A stretch of 64,000 nt of DNA from Ramlibacter sp. (GTDB lineage Bacteria; Pseudomonadota; Gammaproteobacteria; Burkholderiales; Burkholderiaceae_C), in NCBI GenBank assembly GCA_030695945.1, contig JAUYOG010000053.1:1-64000 (forward strand), read 5' to 3'. This document shows positions 35,701 to 45,293 of the stretch, piece after piece. The translations under genes were made by a program, and so were the position numbers. Below the pieces are notes generated by a model. The model was given only the letters and a program-made list of their open reading frames with translations, had not been told where the DNA came from and searched no databases. The stretch's first letter is position 1; the number at the start of each line of letters is the position of its first letter.

Positions 35701-38700
35701 CCAGCTCCAGCGACCACTCGGTGACCTCGGTCGCGAGCCGGCGAGACCATTCGTCGGCCTCGTTGAGGTAGACGTTGTACAGGGGAATGCCGATACGCAG
35801 CGACCCGATGACCTTGACCTGCTCGTCGAACGGTTCGGGCATCTCGATTGCCTCGATGGCCCGCTGCCCGGAAGGCAGCCCGAATTCGGCCAGGTCGATG
35901 GCATCGCCTTCGGCCTCCGGGAACGAGATCTCCAGTCCCTCGTCCGCGGGTGTCTCCGGCGCCCCGGCCTGGGCGGTGGCCGGAGCCGGGCCGGCAACGG
36001 CGGACAGGCTCGCGAAATCGATCCCCTCGATTTCCGTCGGCGCCGCGGGCGGCACCGGCGTTTCCGGTTGCGCTGCCACGGGCGGCAGGTCGAAATCGAA
36101 GTCTTCCGTCAATTCATGCGCCGGAATCTCGGCGACCTCCGGCGCTTCGCCGCGAATCACTTGCGTGGTGTCGAAGGCCAGCGGCTCGGCCGGAACGACC
36201 GGCGCGGGCACTTCCAGCGCCGCCGCCGGCTCGGGCTCGGCCTCGAGGACGAAGGTCGGCGTCGCGGGGGTGGGGGCAGGCTCGAGCGCGGCGAGGTCGA
36301 AGTCGAACGAGATTTCCTCGACGGCTTCCGGCTCGGCCGATCGAGCCGGCGGGACCTCGGGTTCCAGGCTCATCAGCCCGGTCGTGGGCGCCGGCTCCGG
36401 CTGCGTGGCCGCCACCGGCTCGTCCAGGGCCAGGGCGAAATCGAGCGCCTCTGCTGCCGCAGCGGCGCGCGGCAACGCGAGGGGCACCAGGCGGTGTTCC
36501 GTGCGCAGCGCGTCGGCCGGGCCGCGAAACATGTTGGCCTTCCACGCGCCATCGCTGTTGCCGGCGATGTCTTCGACCCACTGCGAGAAACCGCGCATCG
36601 CGTCGCCGGCGAGCGACCTCAGGTCATCGGTGGAAGGCTTCTGGTCGGCGAGCCAGGTGTTGAGCACCTGCTCCAGCGACCATGCGGCCTCGCCGAACTC
36701 CGTCAGCCCGACCATGCGCGAACTGCCCTTGAGCGTGTGGAACGCGCGGCGCAGCGTGGTCAGCTCGGAAACATCGCCCGGATTGACCGTCAGCGACGCA
36801 ATGGCGGCCAGGCCGTTCTGGACGACCTCGCGTGCCTCCTCCAGGAAGATATCCCGCAGGTCGTCTTCTTCGATGTCGGGCTCCGCTGGCGGGGCCGGCG
36901 TGGCGGCCGGGGCGGGCTGGACGGAGGCGGCCAGGGTGCTCAGGGCAGCGGCGGCGGCATCCGTATCCTGCGCCGACATGGCGGCGACCGCTTCGCGCGC
37001 CGCGTGCGCAACGCCCTTGTTGTCGTCGAGCGTGGCGCGGGCTTCGATGCTCCCCAGTTTGCCGGTGAGGTCGCCGAACCCCGAGGCGGCGGCCTCGGTC
37101 ACCACTGACATCACTTCCTGCGAGAGCTCGGTGCTTGCGGCGTCGGACTGCGGCACCGCGTGGCCCACACGGCCCATCAAGGGCCGCAGTTCGCCGGTGC
37201 TGTCGTCGTACACGAACAGCTTCTTGGCGAGCGACGGCTGGTAGTTGAGCATGTCGATCAGGAAGCCGAGCGCACCGAGGTTGTTGCCCAGCTTGTCGAA
37301 AGTGCCGGCCGCGCGGGCCCGCTCCTCGTCGACTTCCGTGACGATGATTTCCTCGACGCTCTCGCGCATCCGCAGCACGGCCTGCGCGGCCTGGTCGAGA
37401 CCCAGCACCGACAGCACGCCGCGCATCTGCGACAGGTGGGTGGGCGCATCGCGCAGCGGCCCCTTGTCCCGCGGGTTTCGGAAGAACTGGTCCAGCAGCT
37501 TCTCGAGCTCGCCGAGCGTGCCCCGCAACTCGCCGACGACGCTGCCCATGGTCTGGCGGTCGCTGACGCGGCGGTAAAGCTCCTCCATCCAGCTTTCGAG
37601 CGCCTCGGGCTGGCCGCCCTGGCGGGCCGTGTCCAGGCGCTCGGCCAGGCGTGCGGTGCGCGCAGCCAGCTCCGAATCCGCCGGATCGAGGTCTTCGAAT
37701 GCCGCTTCCAGGTACAGCACCGCGGTGGCGACTTCCATCGCCAGCTCGGGCGAGGGCGGCCGGCCCGAACGGACCACCGCGTCGATCACGTTCGCCAGCG
37801 AAGCGGCCAGCGGCGCACTCGGCGGGTGCAGCTTGGTCAGTGAGTCGCCGACCAGGTGAAACTGCTCGGCCAGCCCCTTGAGCTTGCCGGCGTCGCCGCC
37901 GGACAGGGTGGACCATGTCTCCTTGGCCGCCACGATCCGCTTGCGCGCCTGCGCCAGCAGCACCGGGTCGAACCGCCCGTACTGGGGGGTCTGGTAGTCC
38001 ACCGGCGCGAACCGCGCCAGGCCCCACGCCTTGCGCACGGCGGCCAGCGACGGCGCATCCGCATCGTCAGCGGGCACGGCCTGGCCACAGAAAAAGACCA
38101 GGTCCTGCGCGAGGCGGTCGGAGACTCCCAGTTCGCCCTTGGCCAGCGAAGCGTATTGCAGCAGCACGCGCGAGCCGGCGCGCTTCACATAGATATCCAG
38201 GGGCAGGAGACCCAGCCCGACGGCCTCGAAAAATGCCGCGCAGACCTTCCAGAAAATCATCGGCTGGCGCGCGGCCTGGGTCGCGGACAGCGACAGGCCG
38301 ATCTTGGTGAGCTCACGGGCGGCCTGGGGATCGCCGGCCTTCACCACCTTCAACACTGCCTGGTCCATGCGTGCGCGTACAGCGGGGTCGTACACGCGGG
38401 CTTCACGCTCGGCGGGCGTGGCGGGATCGTTCCAGCGCCACTCCATGCCCCACAGGTCGGCGGGGTGGACGCGGTCGGCGCCGGCCAGCTCCTGAACATC
38501 GCGGTACTGCGGGAACAGGGCGACTGCGGAAGCGGGCTTGCCCATCAGCACGCCCTCCAGGTACTCGGTCAGCGCGAAACCCGCCCGCTCGACCTTGGAA
38601 GACGCCGCCTCGTTGCACAGCTCGGGCTTCTCGACGAACTTCTGCACCGCAGCTTCCATGCAACGCAGCATGTGGGCCGGCGCGCCCAGGCCCACCATCT

Positions 38701-38920
38701 CCAGTGCGCCGACGGCCTGGTGCAGCTGCTGGCGCGCGATGCGCAGGTGGCCGCCGTCCACCGAGGCCATGTCGGAGCCGCGCGCAAGCGCCGTGTCGCG
38801 CACGAACCGGCGCAACGCCGCCGAGGCCGAGTCCAGGGACTTGCGCAGCTCGTCCAGCACCCAGGCCAGGGGGCCGAGGTCGTTGGTTGCCAGATCGATA
38901 TCGGTTTCTTGGGCTTGCAT
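32771..38920 (-). CDS. chpA: Type IV pilus chemosensory hybrid kinase ChpA/PilL
   Basis: A 2049-aa CheA-type kinase controlling type IV pilus twitching. It contains several Hpt-like modules. HTLKGSSRMVG (near residue 727) and HTLKGSARLAG (near 1309) keep the phospho-acceptor; AHALAGSSATVG (near 1086) is a divergent copy. Long Ala/Pro/Glu-rich linkers lie at about 840-1060. Then come an H-kinase dimerisation domain, an HATPase (HLLRNCVAHGIEDP, GRGIGMDVVRAEV), a CheW-like domain and a C-terminal receiver with Asp in VVLSDIEMPRMDG. It ends a pilG-pilH-pilI-pilJ-chpA cluster. Confidence 0.95.
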   Translation of the reverse strand: MQAQETDIDLATNDLGPLAWVLDELRKSLDSASAALRRFVRDTALARGSDMASVDGGHLRIARQQLHQAVGALEMVGLGAPAHMLRCMEAAVQKFVEKPELCNEAASSKVERAGFALTEYLEGVLMGKPASAVALFPQYRDVQELAGADRVHPADLWGMEWRWNDPATPAEREARVYDPAVRARMDQAVLKVVKAGDPQAARELTKIGLSLSATQAARQPMIFWKVCAAFFEAVGLGLLPLDIYVKRAGSRVLLQYASLAKGELGVSDRLAQDLVFFCGQAVPADDADAPSLAAVRKAWGLARFAPVDYQTPQYGRFDPVLLAQARKRIVAAKETWSTLSGGDAGKLKGLAEQFHLVGDSLTKLHPPSAPLAASLANVIDAVVRSGRPPSPELAMEVATAVLYLEAAFEDLDPADSELAARTARLAERLDTARQGGQPEALESWMEELYRRVSDRQTMGSVVGELRGTLGELEKLLDQFFRNPRDKGPLRDAPTHLSQMRGVLSVLGLDQAAQAVLRMRESVEEIIVTEVDEERARAAGTFDKLGNNLGALGFLIDMLNYQPSLAKKLFVYDDSTGELRPLMGRVGHAVPQSDAASTELSQEVMSVVTEAAASGFGDLTGKLGSIEARATLDDNKGVAHAAREAVAAMSAQDTDAAAAALSTLAASVQPAPAATPAPPAEPDIEEDDLRDIFLEEAREVVQNGLAAIASLTVNPGDVSELTTLRRAFHTLKGSSRMVGLTEFGEAAWSLEQVLNTWLADQKPSTDDLRSLAGDAMRGFSQWVEDIAGNSDGAWKANMFRGPADALRTEHRLVPLALPRAAAAAEALDFALALDEPVAATQPEPAPTTGLMSLEPEVPPARSAEPEAVEEISFDFDLAALEPAPTPATPTFVLEAEPEPAAALEVPAPVVPAEPLAFDTTQVIRGEAPEVAEIPAHELTEDFDFDLPPVAAQPETPVPPAAPTEIEGIDFASLSAVAGPAPATAQAGAPETPADEGLEISFPEAEGDAIDLAEFGLPSGQRAIEAIEMPEPFDEQVKVIGSLRIGIPLYNVYLNEADEWSRRLATEVTEWSLELAHPIPDSTVGLAHALAGSSATVGFHALSDIARALESELMHTQQLAYGTPQHGKAFTDAAEEIRRLLHQFAAGFLKEPDPGVIQAMLALRNLEIPQRADLPEDDFLDDEFADLPPDSQPATESGLPPEPAAQPEPPVVMAVAQVPAFEAQQSAAAPVVVPMASAPAPAPVMRARIVADAGDQDQDDIDVADAIDPDLFQIFEEEALELMPQLGGALRQWAARPDNRSARDEVLRALHTLKGSARLAGALRLGELAHRMESEIEYLGSEAVAVQSLEGLLQRFDGMQANFDALRATGGMPAAVEEALSPAEDPVIAPAARDLAAPVLQSEAGAEAAPRRALLARPVQTNLAPQRASANQAVRVRSQLLDRLVNQAGEVMITRSRLEAELRQLRGSLTDLTGNLDRLRAQLRDIELQAESQMQSRLAQAKDSAAGFDPLEFDRFTRVQELTRMMAESVNDVATVQRNLQRTVESTEDDLIAQARQTRELQRDLLRTRMVEFEGISDRLYRVIRLASKETGKQVKLDITGGSIEMDRGVLDRMTPAFEHLLRNCVAHGIEDPAARAAAGKDPVGTILIGLHHEGNDVSVEFRDDGAGLNLRRIREKAAQQGLVAPGQELSDQEAAQLIFMPGFTTATEVTELSGRGIGMDVVRAEVNALGGRIETGTAAGQGTSFKLVLPLTTAVTQVVMIRSGTLSIGVPANVVEIVRRAPAKEVQQAYNTGFYELGGDQLPFYWSGALLQASPRSTEPQSKTLPVVVFRSAAQRIAVHVDEVLGNQEVVVKNLGPQLARLPGLAGMTVLASGAVVLIYNPVALTTVYGDQARQLSADRAQPHMLGEVTEALVPAAPMAPAAPLIPLILVVDDSITVRRVTQRLLQREGYRVVLAADGLQALERLAEEKPMVVLSDIEMPRMDGFDLARNIRGDTRLKDLPIIMITSRIAEKHREHAKELGVDHYLGKPYSEEELLSLVKHYCAATVAA

Positions 38921-38966
38921 GAAGGGCTATGGCTAGACGGTATCGGGATCCGGCGCTGCTGGCGCC

Positions 38967-41261
38967 TTATGCAATCTTGAACCGCGACACCGACTGGCGC
39001 AGCTCTTCGGCCATGCGCGAGAGCTCGCGCACCTGTTGCGCCGTGGACCGCGTGCCTTCACCGGTCTGTTCCGTCACCGCGAAAATGTGCTGGATGTTGC
39101 CGGCCACCACGTTGGCGGATTCGGCCTCCTTGGAGGCGGAGGCGGAAATCTGCTCGATCAGCTCGGCAAGCCGGCGCGACACCTGGTCGATCTCGGTCAG
39201 CGCGGTACCCGCGTTGTCCGACAGCTTGGCTCCTTCCACCACACCCTGCGTGGAACGCTCCATGGCGGCCACGGCGTCCTGCGTGTCGGTCTGAATGGCC
39301 TTCACCAGCGCCGAGATCTGGCGCGTGGCATCCGCGGAACGTTCGGCAAGGCGCTGCACTTCTTCGGCCACCACCGAGAAACCCCGTCCGGCTTCACCGG
39401 CGGACGCTGCCTGGATGGCGGCGTTCAGGGCCAGCACGTTCGTCTGTTCGGTAATGTCCGAAATCAGTTCGGTGATTTCACCGATCTCCTGGGAGGATTC
39501 GCCCAGCCGCTTGATCCGCTTGGAGGTTTCCTGGATCTGGTCGCGGATCGAGTTCATGCCGCCGATGGCGTTCTGCACGGCCGCGAGGCCCGACTCGGCC
39601 GCTTGCAGCGATTGCCGGGCCACCTGGGCGGACTCCTGCGCCTGGCCGGACACCTGGTTGATTCGGCCGGCCATGTCGAGCACCGACTGGCCGGTTTCGC
39701 GAATTTCCCGCAGCTGCTCGGTGGAGGCCGCCAGCAGCTCGGTGGACGTGCTTTCCACCTGGGCCGTCGTCTGCGCCACCTTGGTCGCCGTACTCTGCAC
39801 GTTGCCCACCAGCTGCCGGAGTTCTTCCACCGTGTAGTTCACCGAGTCGGCGATGGCGCCCGTGATGTCCTCGGTCACCGTGGCTTCCTGCGTCAGGTCG
39901 CCTTCGGCCACCGTCTGCAGTTCGTTCATCAATCGCAAAATGGCCGCCTGGTTGGCGTCGTTCACGCGCTTGGCTTCCTGCTCCTGCTGCTCGGCTTCCA
40001 GCCGCTGGCGCTCGGCCACCGTCTGGCGCTTCCGGCTGTCCTGCAGCTGCACGTAGGCCAGGCCCACCGAGCACAGGATGGCGAACAGGGCCGCGATACC
40101 CAGCGCGGCCAGGGCGCCGACGCCCAGGCCGGTCTCGGCGGAAAGCTTGCCCTGCAGCTCTTCCATCGAACGGCGCAGCGGCTCGCTGTCCGCGATGATC
40201 GCCGCCTGCGCTTCGCGCGCCGACACCAGGCCCTGCAGGTTGCCCAGGATGGCGCCAGCCTGCGTGCGGGTCTGCTCGTACAGCTTCATCAGCGCTTCCA
40301 GGCGCTCGCGGGTCTGCGGATCCTTCGAGCCCGCCAGCCGCAGTTCAGGACTGCCGTCCAGCAGGCCCTGCGCGATTTCCTTGAAGGAGTTCAGGTCCTT
40401 GCCCAGCAGGAACACCGCCTCGGGCGACACGCCTTCCATCGTCAGGAATTCGTTGGCCGATTTGCCGATGCGCTGCGTCAGCATCACGAGCTGGCCGGCG
40501 GCTGAAATCTCCGCGGGTGCAGCGTTCTGCTGCAGCTTGAGGGACGATACCGTCTCGGCGATTTCCAGCAGGTCGGACGACTGGCGGTTGATGGTGCGCA
40601 GGGCGTTGCCCACCTGCGTCAGGATCTTCTGCTGGCCCATCACGGTGCCGGCGTTCTTCTCGGCGCGCTCCATCAGGGGCACGATCTTCGCGACGTCTTC
40701 CTGGAACTCGGCGAGCACCGGCTGCAGGCGCAGCGCTTCGTCGCCGGACTGCAGGCCGCGCACCGTGCGCGCCAGAACGTCGGCGCTTTCCTTCACGTCC
40801 GGGAACGCCTGCGCGCTACCCACCAGGGCCTGCGAGACCGACTTCGCGAGGCGCTGCGACTGCATCAGCGACTGGCCGGTACCGGCCACCTGCTGGGCGA
40901 CCGTGTCGGCCTGCCGCACCGCGAACACTGCCACCGAACCCAGCACGACCAGCGCGAGAGCCAGCAACGTGAACAGGATCCGCTGGTGCGTGATGATGGT
41001 GCGCCGCCCGAGGAGCGGGACGGCGATCAGCTCGGCTTCCTGGATCGAATCGAGCGGGGCGACCGAGTCGTCGTCGGCCACGCTGTCGGGATCGGCCTCG
41101 GCCATGGCCATTGCATTGCCTCGGCCGTCCATCGCGCCCGTCGCCATCATCGGGTGCATCGAGGCGTCGGGCATCCCCAGGCTCAGGTCGCCGCTGGTTT
41201 CCGCAGCGGGCTCGTGCGACTTCTTCGAGAACAGGTTTTTGAGTTGGTCAACGACGGACAT
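38967..41261 (-). CDS. pilJ: Type IV pilus methyl-accepting chemotaxis protein PilJ
   Basis: A 764-aa chemoreceptor. A roughly 90-residue cytosolic N-terminal extension ([16 protein letters not shown]) precedes the first transmembrane helix ([20 protein letters not shown]). A periplasmic PilJ-type helical domain (about 115-385), a second helix near 390 and the cytosolic signalling domain follow. The hairpin tip is [19 protein letters not shown], then [20 protein letters not shown]. It lacks an obvious C-terminal pentapeptide for CheR. It would sense pilus-related or surface signals for ChpA and lies 46 bp upstream of chpA. Confidence 0.93.
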   Translation of the reverse strand: MSVVDQLKNLFSKKSHEPAAETSGDLSLGMPDASMHPMMATGAMDGRGNAMAMAEADPDSVADDDSVAPLDSIQEAELIAVPLLGRRTIITHQRILFTLLALALVVLGSVAVFAVRQADTVAQQVAGTGQSLMQSQRLAKSVSQALVGSAQAFPDVKESADVLARTVRGLQSGDEALRLQPVLAEFQEDVAKIVPLMERAEKNAGTVMGQQKILTQVGNALRTINRQSSDLLEIAETVSSLKLQQNAAPAEISAAGQLVMLTQRIGKSANEFLTMEGVSPEAVFLLGKDLNSFKEIAQGLLDGSPELRLAGSKDPQTRERLEALMKLYEQTRTQAGAILGNLQGLVSAREAQAAIIADSEPLRRSMEELQGKLSAETGLGVGALAALGIAALFAILCSVGLAYVQLQDSRKRQTVAERQRLEAEQQEQEAKRVNDANQAAILRLMNELQTVAEGDLTQEATVTEDITGAIADSVNYTVEELRQLVGNVQSTATKVAQTTAQVESTSTELLAASTEQLREIRETGQSVLDMAGRINQVSGQAQESAQVARQSLQAAESGLAAVQNAIGGMNSIRDQIQETSKRIKRLGESSQEIGEITELISDITEQTNVLALNAAIQAASAGEAGRGFSVVAEEVQRLAERSADATRQISALVKAIQTDTQDAVAAMERSTQGVVEGAKLSDNAGTALTEIDQVSRRLAELIEQISASASKEAESANVVAGNIQHIFAVTEQTGEGTRSTAQQVRELSRMAEELRQSVSRFKIA

Positions 41262-41286
41262 GATGATGCTGGCCTTCCGGGGAAAC

Positions 41287-41817
41287 TTAAGCGCTGATGC
41301 TCAGGAACTGGGGTTGTTGCGATAGCGCCTGCAGGTTGATCTCCTGCCAGTACGCACCATTGGCATCGGTGTAGCCGCTGCCGAAATATCCGGGCGAGCC
41401 TTCGGGCGGCTCGCTGGAGGAGGAAAACGCTTCCAGGTTGCGCAAGCCCGCCAGCCGGTCGATCAGCAGGGCGCAATTGACTTCGAGCATCGCGTTGAGC
41501 GCGACGAGGCGGGACTCGGCGCGGGTCGCATCCGAGCGCATCGCGGGCGCGCCCCCGGCCACGAAACTGGCCAGGTCGACGACGCCGTACAGGCCGCCGC
41601 GCAGGTTGGCCACGCCCAGGAACCACGCCTGGGTATAGGGCACGGGCTGTGCGCTGGCGAAGGGGAAGATCTCGCCCGACTGGGCAAGGGGAAACAGGTA
41701 TCTCGCGCCGGCGGCCTCCACGGCCAGCCACGAGGCCTGCACGCCCTCGGTCCGGGCGGCCTGCAGCCGGCTTGCCAGCCGGCTTTGGAGTTCTCGGAGC
41801 GCTTCGCGGTTGGCCAT
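41287..41817 (-). CDS. pilI: CheW-like coupling protein PilI
   Basis: A 176-aa CheW-domain protein linking PilJ to ChpA. The core [20 protein letters not shown] near residue 66 is typical of PilI. The N-terminus forms a helix ([16 protein letters not shown]) and the C-terminus ends in a short Ser-rich and Gln-rich tail. It lies 19 bp after pilH and 25 bp before pilJ on the same strand. Confidence 0.9.
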   Translation of the reverse strand: MANREALRELQSRLASRLQAARTEGVQASWLAVEAAGARYLFPLAQSGEIFPFASAQPVPYTQAWFLGVANLRGGLYGVVDLASFVAGGAPAMRSDATRAESRLVALNAMLEVNCALLIDRLAGLRNLEAFSSSSEPPEGSPGYFGSGYTDANGAYWQEINLQALSQQPQFLSISA

Positions 41818-41836
41818 GTCTATCGGCGCAAGGGGA

Positions 41837-42205
41837 TCAGCTGAGTGCCTTGATCTTGGCCATCAGCTCGTCCTGGTCCACCGGCTTGGTGATGTAGTCG
41901 CGCGCGCCCTGGCGCATGCCCCACACCCGGTCGGTCTCCTGGTTCTTGCTGGTGCACATGATGATGGGCACGTCGGCATAGAGCGGATCACGGGTGATGG
42001 CGCGGGTCAGCTGGAAGCCGTTCTGGCCGGGCATGACGACGTCCATCAGGATCAGGTCGGGCTTCTCCTCGGCCAGGCGCCGGAAGGCGTCTTCCGCGTT
42101 CTCGGCGGTCTTCACGGAAAAGCCGTTCTTTTGCAGCAGGTCCGTCATGAACATCAACTCGGTCTTGGAATCATCCACGACGAGGACTTTCTGGATAGCC
42201 ATCAC
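41837..42205 (-). CDS. pilH: Response regulator PilH
   Basis: A 122-aa single receiver domain. VLVVDDSKTELMFMTDLLQK holds the acidic pocket, LILMDVVMPGQNG (near residue 53) the phosphorylatable Asp, and YITKPVDQDEL the conserved Lys. In Pseudomonas PilH modulates the ChpA phosphorelay and pilus retraction. The start overlaps the pilG stop in an ATGA, so the two are coupled. Confidence 0.92.
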   Translation of the reverse strand: MMAIQKVLVVDDSKTELMFMTDLLQKNGFSVKTAENAEDAFRRLAEEKPDLILMDVVMPGQNGFQLTRAITRDPLYADVPIIMCTSKNQETDRVWGMRQGARDYITKPVDQDELMAKIKALS

Positions 42206-42594
42206 ATCACTCCTTCTTTTGCGGCGCCGAACTGCTGCACCGTCTGCAGAAGCTGGTCCTTGGTAAACGGTTTGGTCAGGTAGTCCTGCGAGCCCACCAT
42301 GCGGCCGCGCGCCTTGTCGAAGACGCCGTCCTTGGACGAAAGCATCACCACGGGCACGCCCGCGAACCTGGCGTTGCGCTTGATGATCGCGCAGGTCTGG
42401 TATCCATCGAGGCGGGGCATGAGGATGTCGCAGAAGATCAGGTTGGGCTGGTAGTCGTTGACCTTGGCCAACGCGTCGAAACCATCCTCGGCCAGCAACA
42501 CGTCGTGGCCGCCCTGCTTCAGGAAAATCTCCGCACTTCGCCGGATCGTGTTGCTGTCGTCGATCACCAGCACTTTGAACCCAGTCGTGCTCAC
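42202..42594 (-). CDS. pilG: Response regulator PilG
   Basis: A 130-aa single receiver domain. VLVIDDSNTIRRSAEIFLKQGG gives the acidic pocket, LIFCDILMPRLDGYQTC (near residue 56) the phospho-Asp and YLTKPFTKDQLLQTV the conserved Lys. PilG is the output regulator that promotes pilus extension through ChpA. The RBS GAGGAG lies about 8 bases before the ATG. A hairpin occupies most of the 68-bp gap to rubredoxin upstream. Confidence 0.92.
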   Translation of the reverse strand: MSTTGFKVLVIDDSNTIRRSAEIFLKQGGHDVLLAEDGFDALAKVNDYQPNLIFCDILMPRLDGYQTCAIIKRNARFAGVPVVMLSSKDGVFDKARGRMVGSQDYLTKPFTKDQLLQTVQQFGAAKEGVM

Positions 42595-42626
42595 TTGACG
42601 CTGCTCCTCATTTGTAACTGCTTAGG

Positions 42627-42659
42627 GGCGGCATCATCCGAAGATGTAACAACGCCGCC
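42627..42659. terminator. Hairpin between rubredoxin and pilG
   Basis: GGCGGC (42627-42632) pairs with GCCGCC (42654-42659), with a smaller CATC/GATG pair inside. The T-run follows on the plus strand, so it is not a standard terminator for the leftward rubredoxin transcript. It could instead damp readthrough or stabilise the pilG mRNA. Confidence 0.4.
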
Positions 42660-42662
42660 TTT

Positions 42663-42836
42663 TTATATCTGGACCATTTCAAAATCTTCCTTGCGGGCTC
42701 CGCATTCGGGGCAGGTCCAGTTCATCGGCACTTCGGACCATGGGGTCCCGGGCGCGATGCCATGATCGGGGGCTCCGGCTGCTTCGTCGTAAATCCACCC
42801 GCAAATCAGACACATCCAAGTTTTCGTATCGGTCAC
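42663..42836 (-). CDS. Rubredoxin
   Basis: A 57-aa iron-sulfur electron carrier. Both knuckles are present: CLICGWIYDEAAG near residue 9 and CPECGARKEDFE near 42, giving the four Cys ligands. PGTPWSEVPMNW between them is typical. The start is GTG at 42836, with MCLICG as a less likely in-frame alternative. It lies 68 bp upstream of pilG on the same strand, a common arrangement in Burkholderiales; its electron partner is unknown. Confidence 0.93.
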   Translation of the reverse strand: MTDTKTWMCLICGWIYDEAAGAPDHGIAPGTPWSEVPMNWTCPECGARKEDFEMVQI

Positions 42837-42867
42837 AGCTTAAAGGGCCTTCGAATAGAATGCAACG

Positions 42868-42873
42868 ATTGTA
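42868..42873 (-). promoter_or_regulatory. Candidate -10 box (TACAAT) for rubredoxin and the pil chemosensory genes
   Basis: TACAAT on the minus strand lies inside a larger inverted repeat, AAGGGCC (42843-42849) with GGCCCTT (42878-42884). On the plus strand TAGAAT at 42856-42861 could serve thiD. The two promoters would overlap face to face. Confidence 0.45.
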
Positions 42874-42930
42874 TCGAGGCCCTTCGCCGCACCACTGCAC
42901 AGCGTGCCAACGGCTGGAAGATTCAGGCCT

Positions 42931-43869
42931 ATGACAAACCCCAATTTCCCCACCGACGTTCCCGCCGCCGCGGAGACCGAAGACGACGACGCGAACCCGG
43001 CTTGCGTGATGGTATTCAACGCGAGCGACCCGAGCGGCGCGGGCGGCCTGGCTGCGGATGTAACGGCGATCGCGTCCGTGGGCGCGCACGCACTGCCAGT
43101 TGTAACAGGCGCGTACGCGCGAGACACGGCCGAGGTGTTCGACCATTTCGCATTCGACGAGGACGTGATCGCGGAGCAGGCCCGCGCGATCCTCGAGGAT
43201 GTCGCGGTGCAGGTGATCAAGGTCGGCTTCGTCGGCAGCCCGGAAGCCATCAGCACCATCGCCGAGATCGCGGCGGATTACGCCGAAGTCCCGCTGGTTG
43301 CGTACATGCCCGATCTGTCATGGTGGGATGAAGGCCAGATCGACCTGTACCTCGACGCTTTTCGCGAGCTGATGCTGCCCCAGACGACCGTGTTGGTCGG
43401 AAACCACAGCACGCTGTGGCGCTGGCTGCTTCCCGACTGGAGCAGCGACCGCAGCCCCACCGGACGCGACATCGCGAAGGCCGCGTCCGAGATGGGCGTG
43501 CCCTATACATTGGTCACGGGCATCCCGCTGCCGGACCAGTTCATCGACAACGTGCTGGCCACGCCGCAGGCCGTGCTGGGCAGCGAGAAGTTCGAGCGCT
43601 TCGAAGCCATTTTCGAGGGCGCCGGCGACACGCTCTCGGCGGCGCTCGCGGCATTGGTCGCCAGCGGCACCGACCTCGCCGCGGCGGCGACGGAGTCGCT
43701 CAGCTACCTCGATCGCTGCCTCGACGCGGGCTTCCGCCCGGGCATGGGCAACGTGGTGCCCGATCGCCTGTTCTGGGCCCAGCCGGAGGGCGAAACCCAA
43801 CCACTCACCGAGGAAGAAGCGCAGGCCCTCCAGGTCTTCGACATGCCCGCCCATGACACAAAACACTGA
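42931..43869 (+). CDS. thiD: Hydroxymethylpyrimidine/phosphomethylpyrimidine kinase
   Basis: A 312-aa ribokinase-fold kinase of thiamin synthesis. [24 protein letters not shown] near residue 35 is the ThiD pyrimidine-binding block, and [19 protein letters not shown] near 230 the anion hole with the catalytic Asp. It is longer than the usual 260-280 aa owing to an acidic N-terminal extension and a C-terminal tail. The ATG at 42931 was chosen over 42904. It overlaps hemL by 17 bp. Confidence 0.85.
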   Translation: MTNPNFPTDVPAAAETEDDDANPACVMVFNASDPSGAGGLAADVTAIASVGAHALPVVTGAYARDTAEVFDHFAFDEDVIAEQARAILEDVAVQVIKVGFVGSPEAISTIAEIAADYAEVPLVAYMPDLSWWDEGQIDLYLDAFRELMLPQTTVLVGNHSTLWRWLLPDWSSDRSPTGRDIAKAASEMGVPYTLVTGIPLPDQFIDNVLATPQAVLGSEKFERFEAIFEGAGDTLSAALAALVASGTDLAAAATESLSYLDRCLDAGFRPGMGNVVPDRLFWAQPEGETQPLTEEEAQALQVFDMPAHDTKH

Positions 43870-45169
43870 TCGCAACGAGCAACTCTTCGAGCGAGCCAAG
43901 CAACTCATTCCCGGCGGCGTGAACTCGCCCGTGCGCGCGTTCCGCGCCGTGGGCGGCACGCCGCGTTTCGTCGCGCGGGCGCAGGGCGCGTACTTCTGGG
44001 ACGCCAACGGCAAACGCCACATCGACTACATCGGCTCCTGGGGCCCGATGATCCTCGGGCACGGCCATCCGGCCGTGGTCGAAGCGGTGCAGAAGGCTGT
44101 GCTCGAAGGCTTCTCGTACGGCGCGCCCACCGAGCGCGAGGTGGAGCTGGCCGAGGAGATCGTCAGCCTGGTGCCCTCCATCGAGATGGTGCGGCTGGTG
44201 AGTTCGGGCACCGAAGCCGCGATGAGCGCCATCCGCCTGGCACGCGGCGCCACGGGGCGCAGCAAGCTGATCAAATTCGAGGGCTGCTACCACGGGCACG
44301 CCGACGCGCTCCTGGTGAAAGCGGGCTCCGGCCTGGCGACCTTCGGCAACCCCACCAGCGCCGGCGTGCCGCCCGAGGTGGTGCAACACACACTGGTGCT
44401 CGAATACAACAACCTCGCCCAACTGGAAGAAGCCTTCGTGCTGCACGGCGCGGATCTGGCCTGCCTGATCATCGAACCCATCGCAGGCAACATGAACTTC
44501 GTGCGGGCCAGCGTGCCGTTCATGAAGCGTTGCCGCGAGCTATGCACGCAACACGGGGCATTGCTGGTCTTCGATGAAGTGATGACCGGTTTTCGCGTGG
44601 CGCTGGGCGGCGCGCAGAGCATCTATGCCAAGTCGATTCCGGGCTTCAAGCCCGACCTCTCGGTGCTCGGGAAGGTGATCGGCGGGGGCATGCCGCTGGC
44701 GGCATTCGGCGGCCCGCGCTCCGTCATGGAGCAGCTGGCGCCGCTTGGACCTGTGTACCAGGCGGGCACTTTGTCGGGTAATCCCGTAGCCACGGCATGC
44801 GGCCTGGCCACTTTGAAACAAATCCGGAAAGCGGGATTTTTTGATGCTTTGGCGTTGCGTACACGCACACTCGTCGATGGACTGAAAGCCGCGGCTGCGG
44901 AACAAAGCGTTCCCTTGAGCGCCGATTGCGAAGGCGGGATGTTCGGCTTCTTCCTGTTGCCGCAATTGCCGCAGAACTACCCGCAGGTCATGAAAAGCGA
45001 CGGCGCCCGTTTCAACCAGCTGTTCCACGGGCTGCTGGACCGCGGCATCTATATCGCGCCGGCGCTCTACGAGGCCGGATTTGTAAGCGCCGCCCACTCC
45101 GACGCCGACCTGGCGGAAACGATCGCGGCGGCGAAAGAGGTGTTCCGGACGATGCCAGCCCTGTCTTGA
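43853..45169 (+). CDS. hemL: Glutamate-1-semialdehyde 2,1-aminomutase
   Basis: A 438-aa PLP enzyme that makes 5-aminolevulinate for haem. [13 protein letters not shown] at the N-terminus, [19 protein letters not shown] near residue 120 and the PLP-lysine block [16 protein letters not shown] near 273 are diagnostic. Length fits the family (about 430 aa). It overlaps thiD at its 5' end and is followed by a strong hairpin terminator at 45222. Confidence 0.96.
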   Translation: MTQNTDRNEQLFERAKQLIPGGVNSPVRAFRAVGGTPRFVARAQGAYFWDANGKRHIDYIGSWGPMILGHGHPAVVEAVQKAVLEGFSYGAPTEREVELAEEIVSLVPSIEMVRLVSSGTEAAMSAIRLARGATGRSKLIKFEGCYHGHADALLVKAGSGLATFGNPTSAGVPPEVVQHTLVLEYNNLAQLEEAFVLHGADLACLIIEPIAGNMNFVRASVPFMKRCRELCTQHGALLVFDEVMTGFRVALGGAQSIYAKSIPGFKPDLSVLGKVIGGGMPLAAFGGPRSVMEQLAPLGPVYQAGTLSGNPVATACGLATLKQIRKAGFFDALALRTRTLVDGLKAAAAEQSVPLSADCEGGMFGFFLLPQLPQNYPQVMKSDGARFNQLFHGLLDRGIYIAPALYEAGFVSAAHSDADLAETIAAAKEVFRTMPALS

Positions 45170-45221
45170 CCCACGCAGTGGCACGGACCGCACGAAACAA
45201 CGTGCAGTGCGGTCACCCATG

Positions 45222-45248
45222 AAAAAGGCCGGGTTTCCCGGCCTTTTT
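45222..45248 (+). terminator. Rho-independent terminator after hemL
   Basis: AAAAAGGCCGGG-TTT-CCCGGCCTTTTT is a perfect 12-bp stem with a T-run, 52 bases after the hemL stop. Confidence 0.9.
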
Positions 45249-45261
45249 CATCTGTTCAAAC

Positions 45262-45292
45262 CACTTTGAAAACGCACAGCGTTTTCAAAGTG
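45262..45292 (-). terminator. Perfect 14-bp hairpin next to the purH stop
   Basis: CACTTTGAAAACGC (45262-45275), loop ACA, and GCGTTTTCAAAGTG (45279-45292), ending one base from the purH stop. It probably ends the leftward dusB-fis-purH transcript. It shares the CGC-loop-GCG core with the hairpins at 12833 and 12867. Confidence 0.7.
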
Positions 45293-45293
45293 A

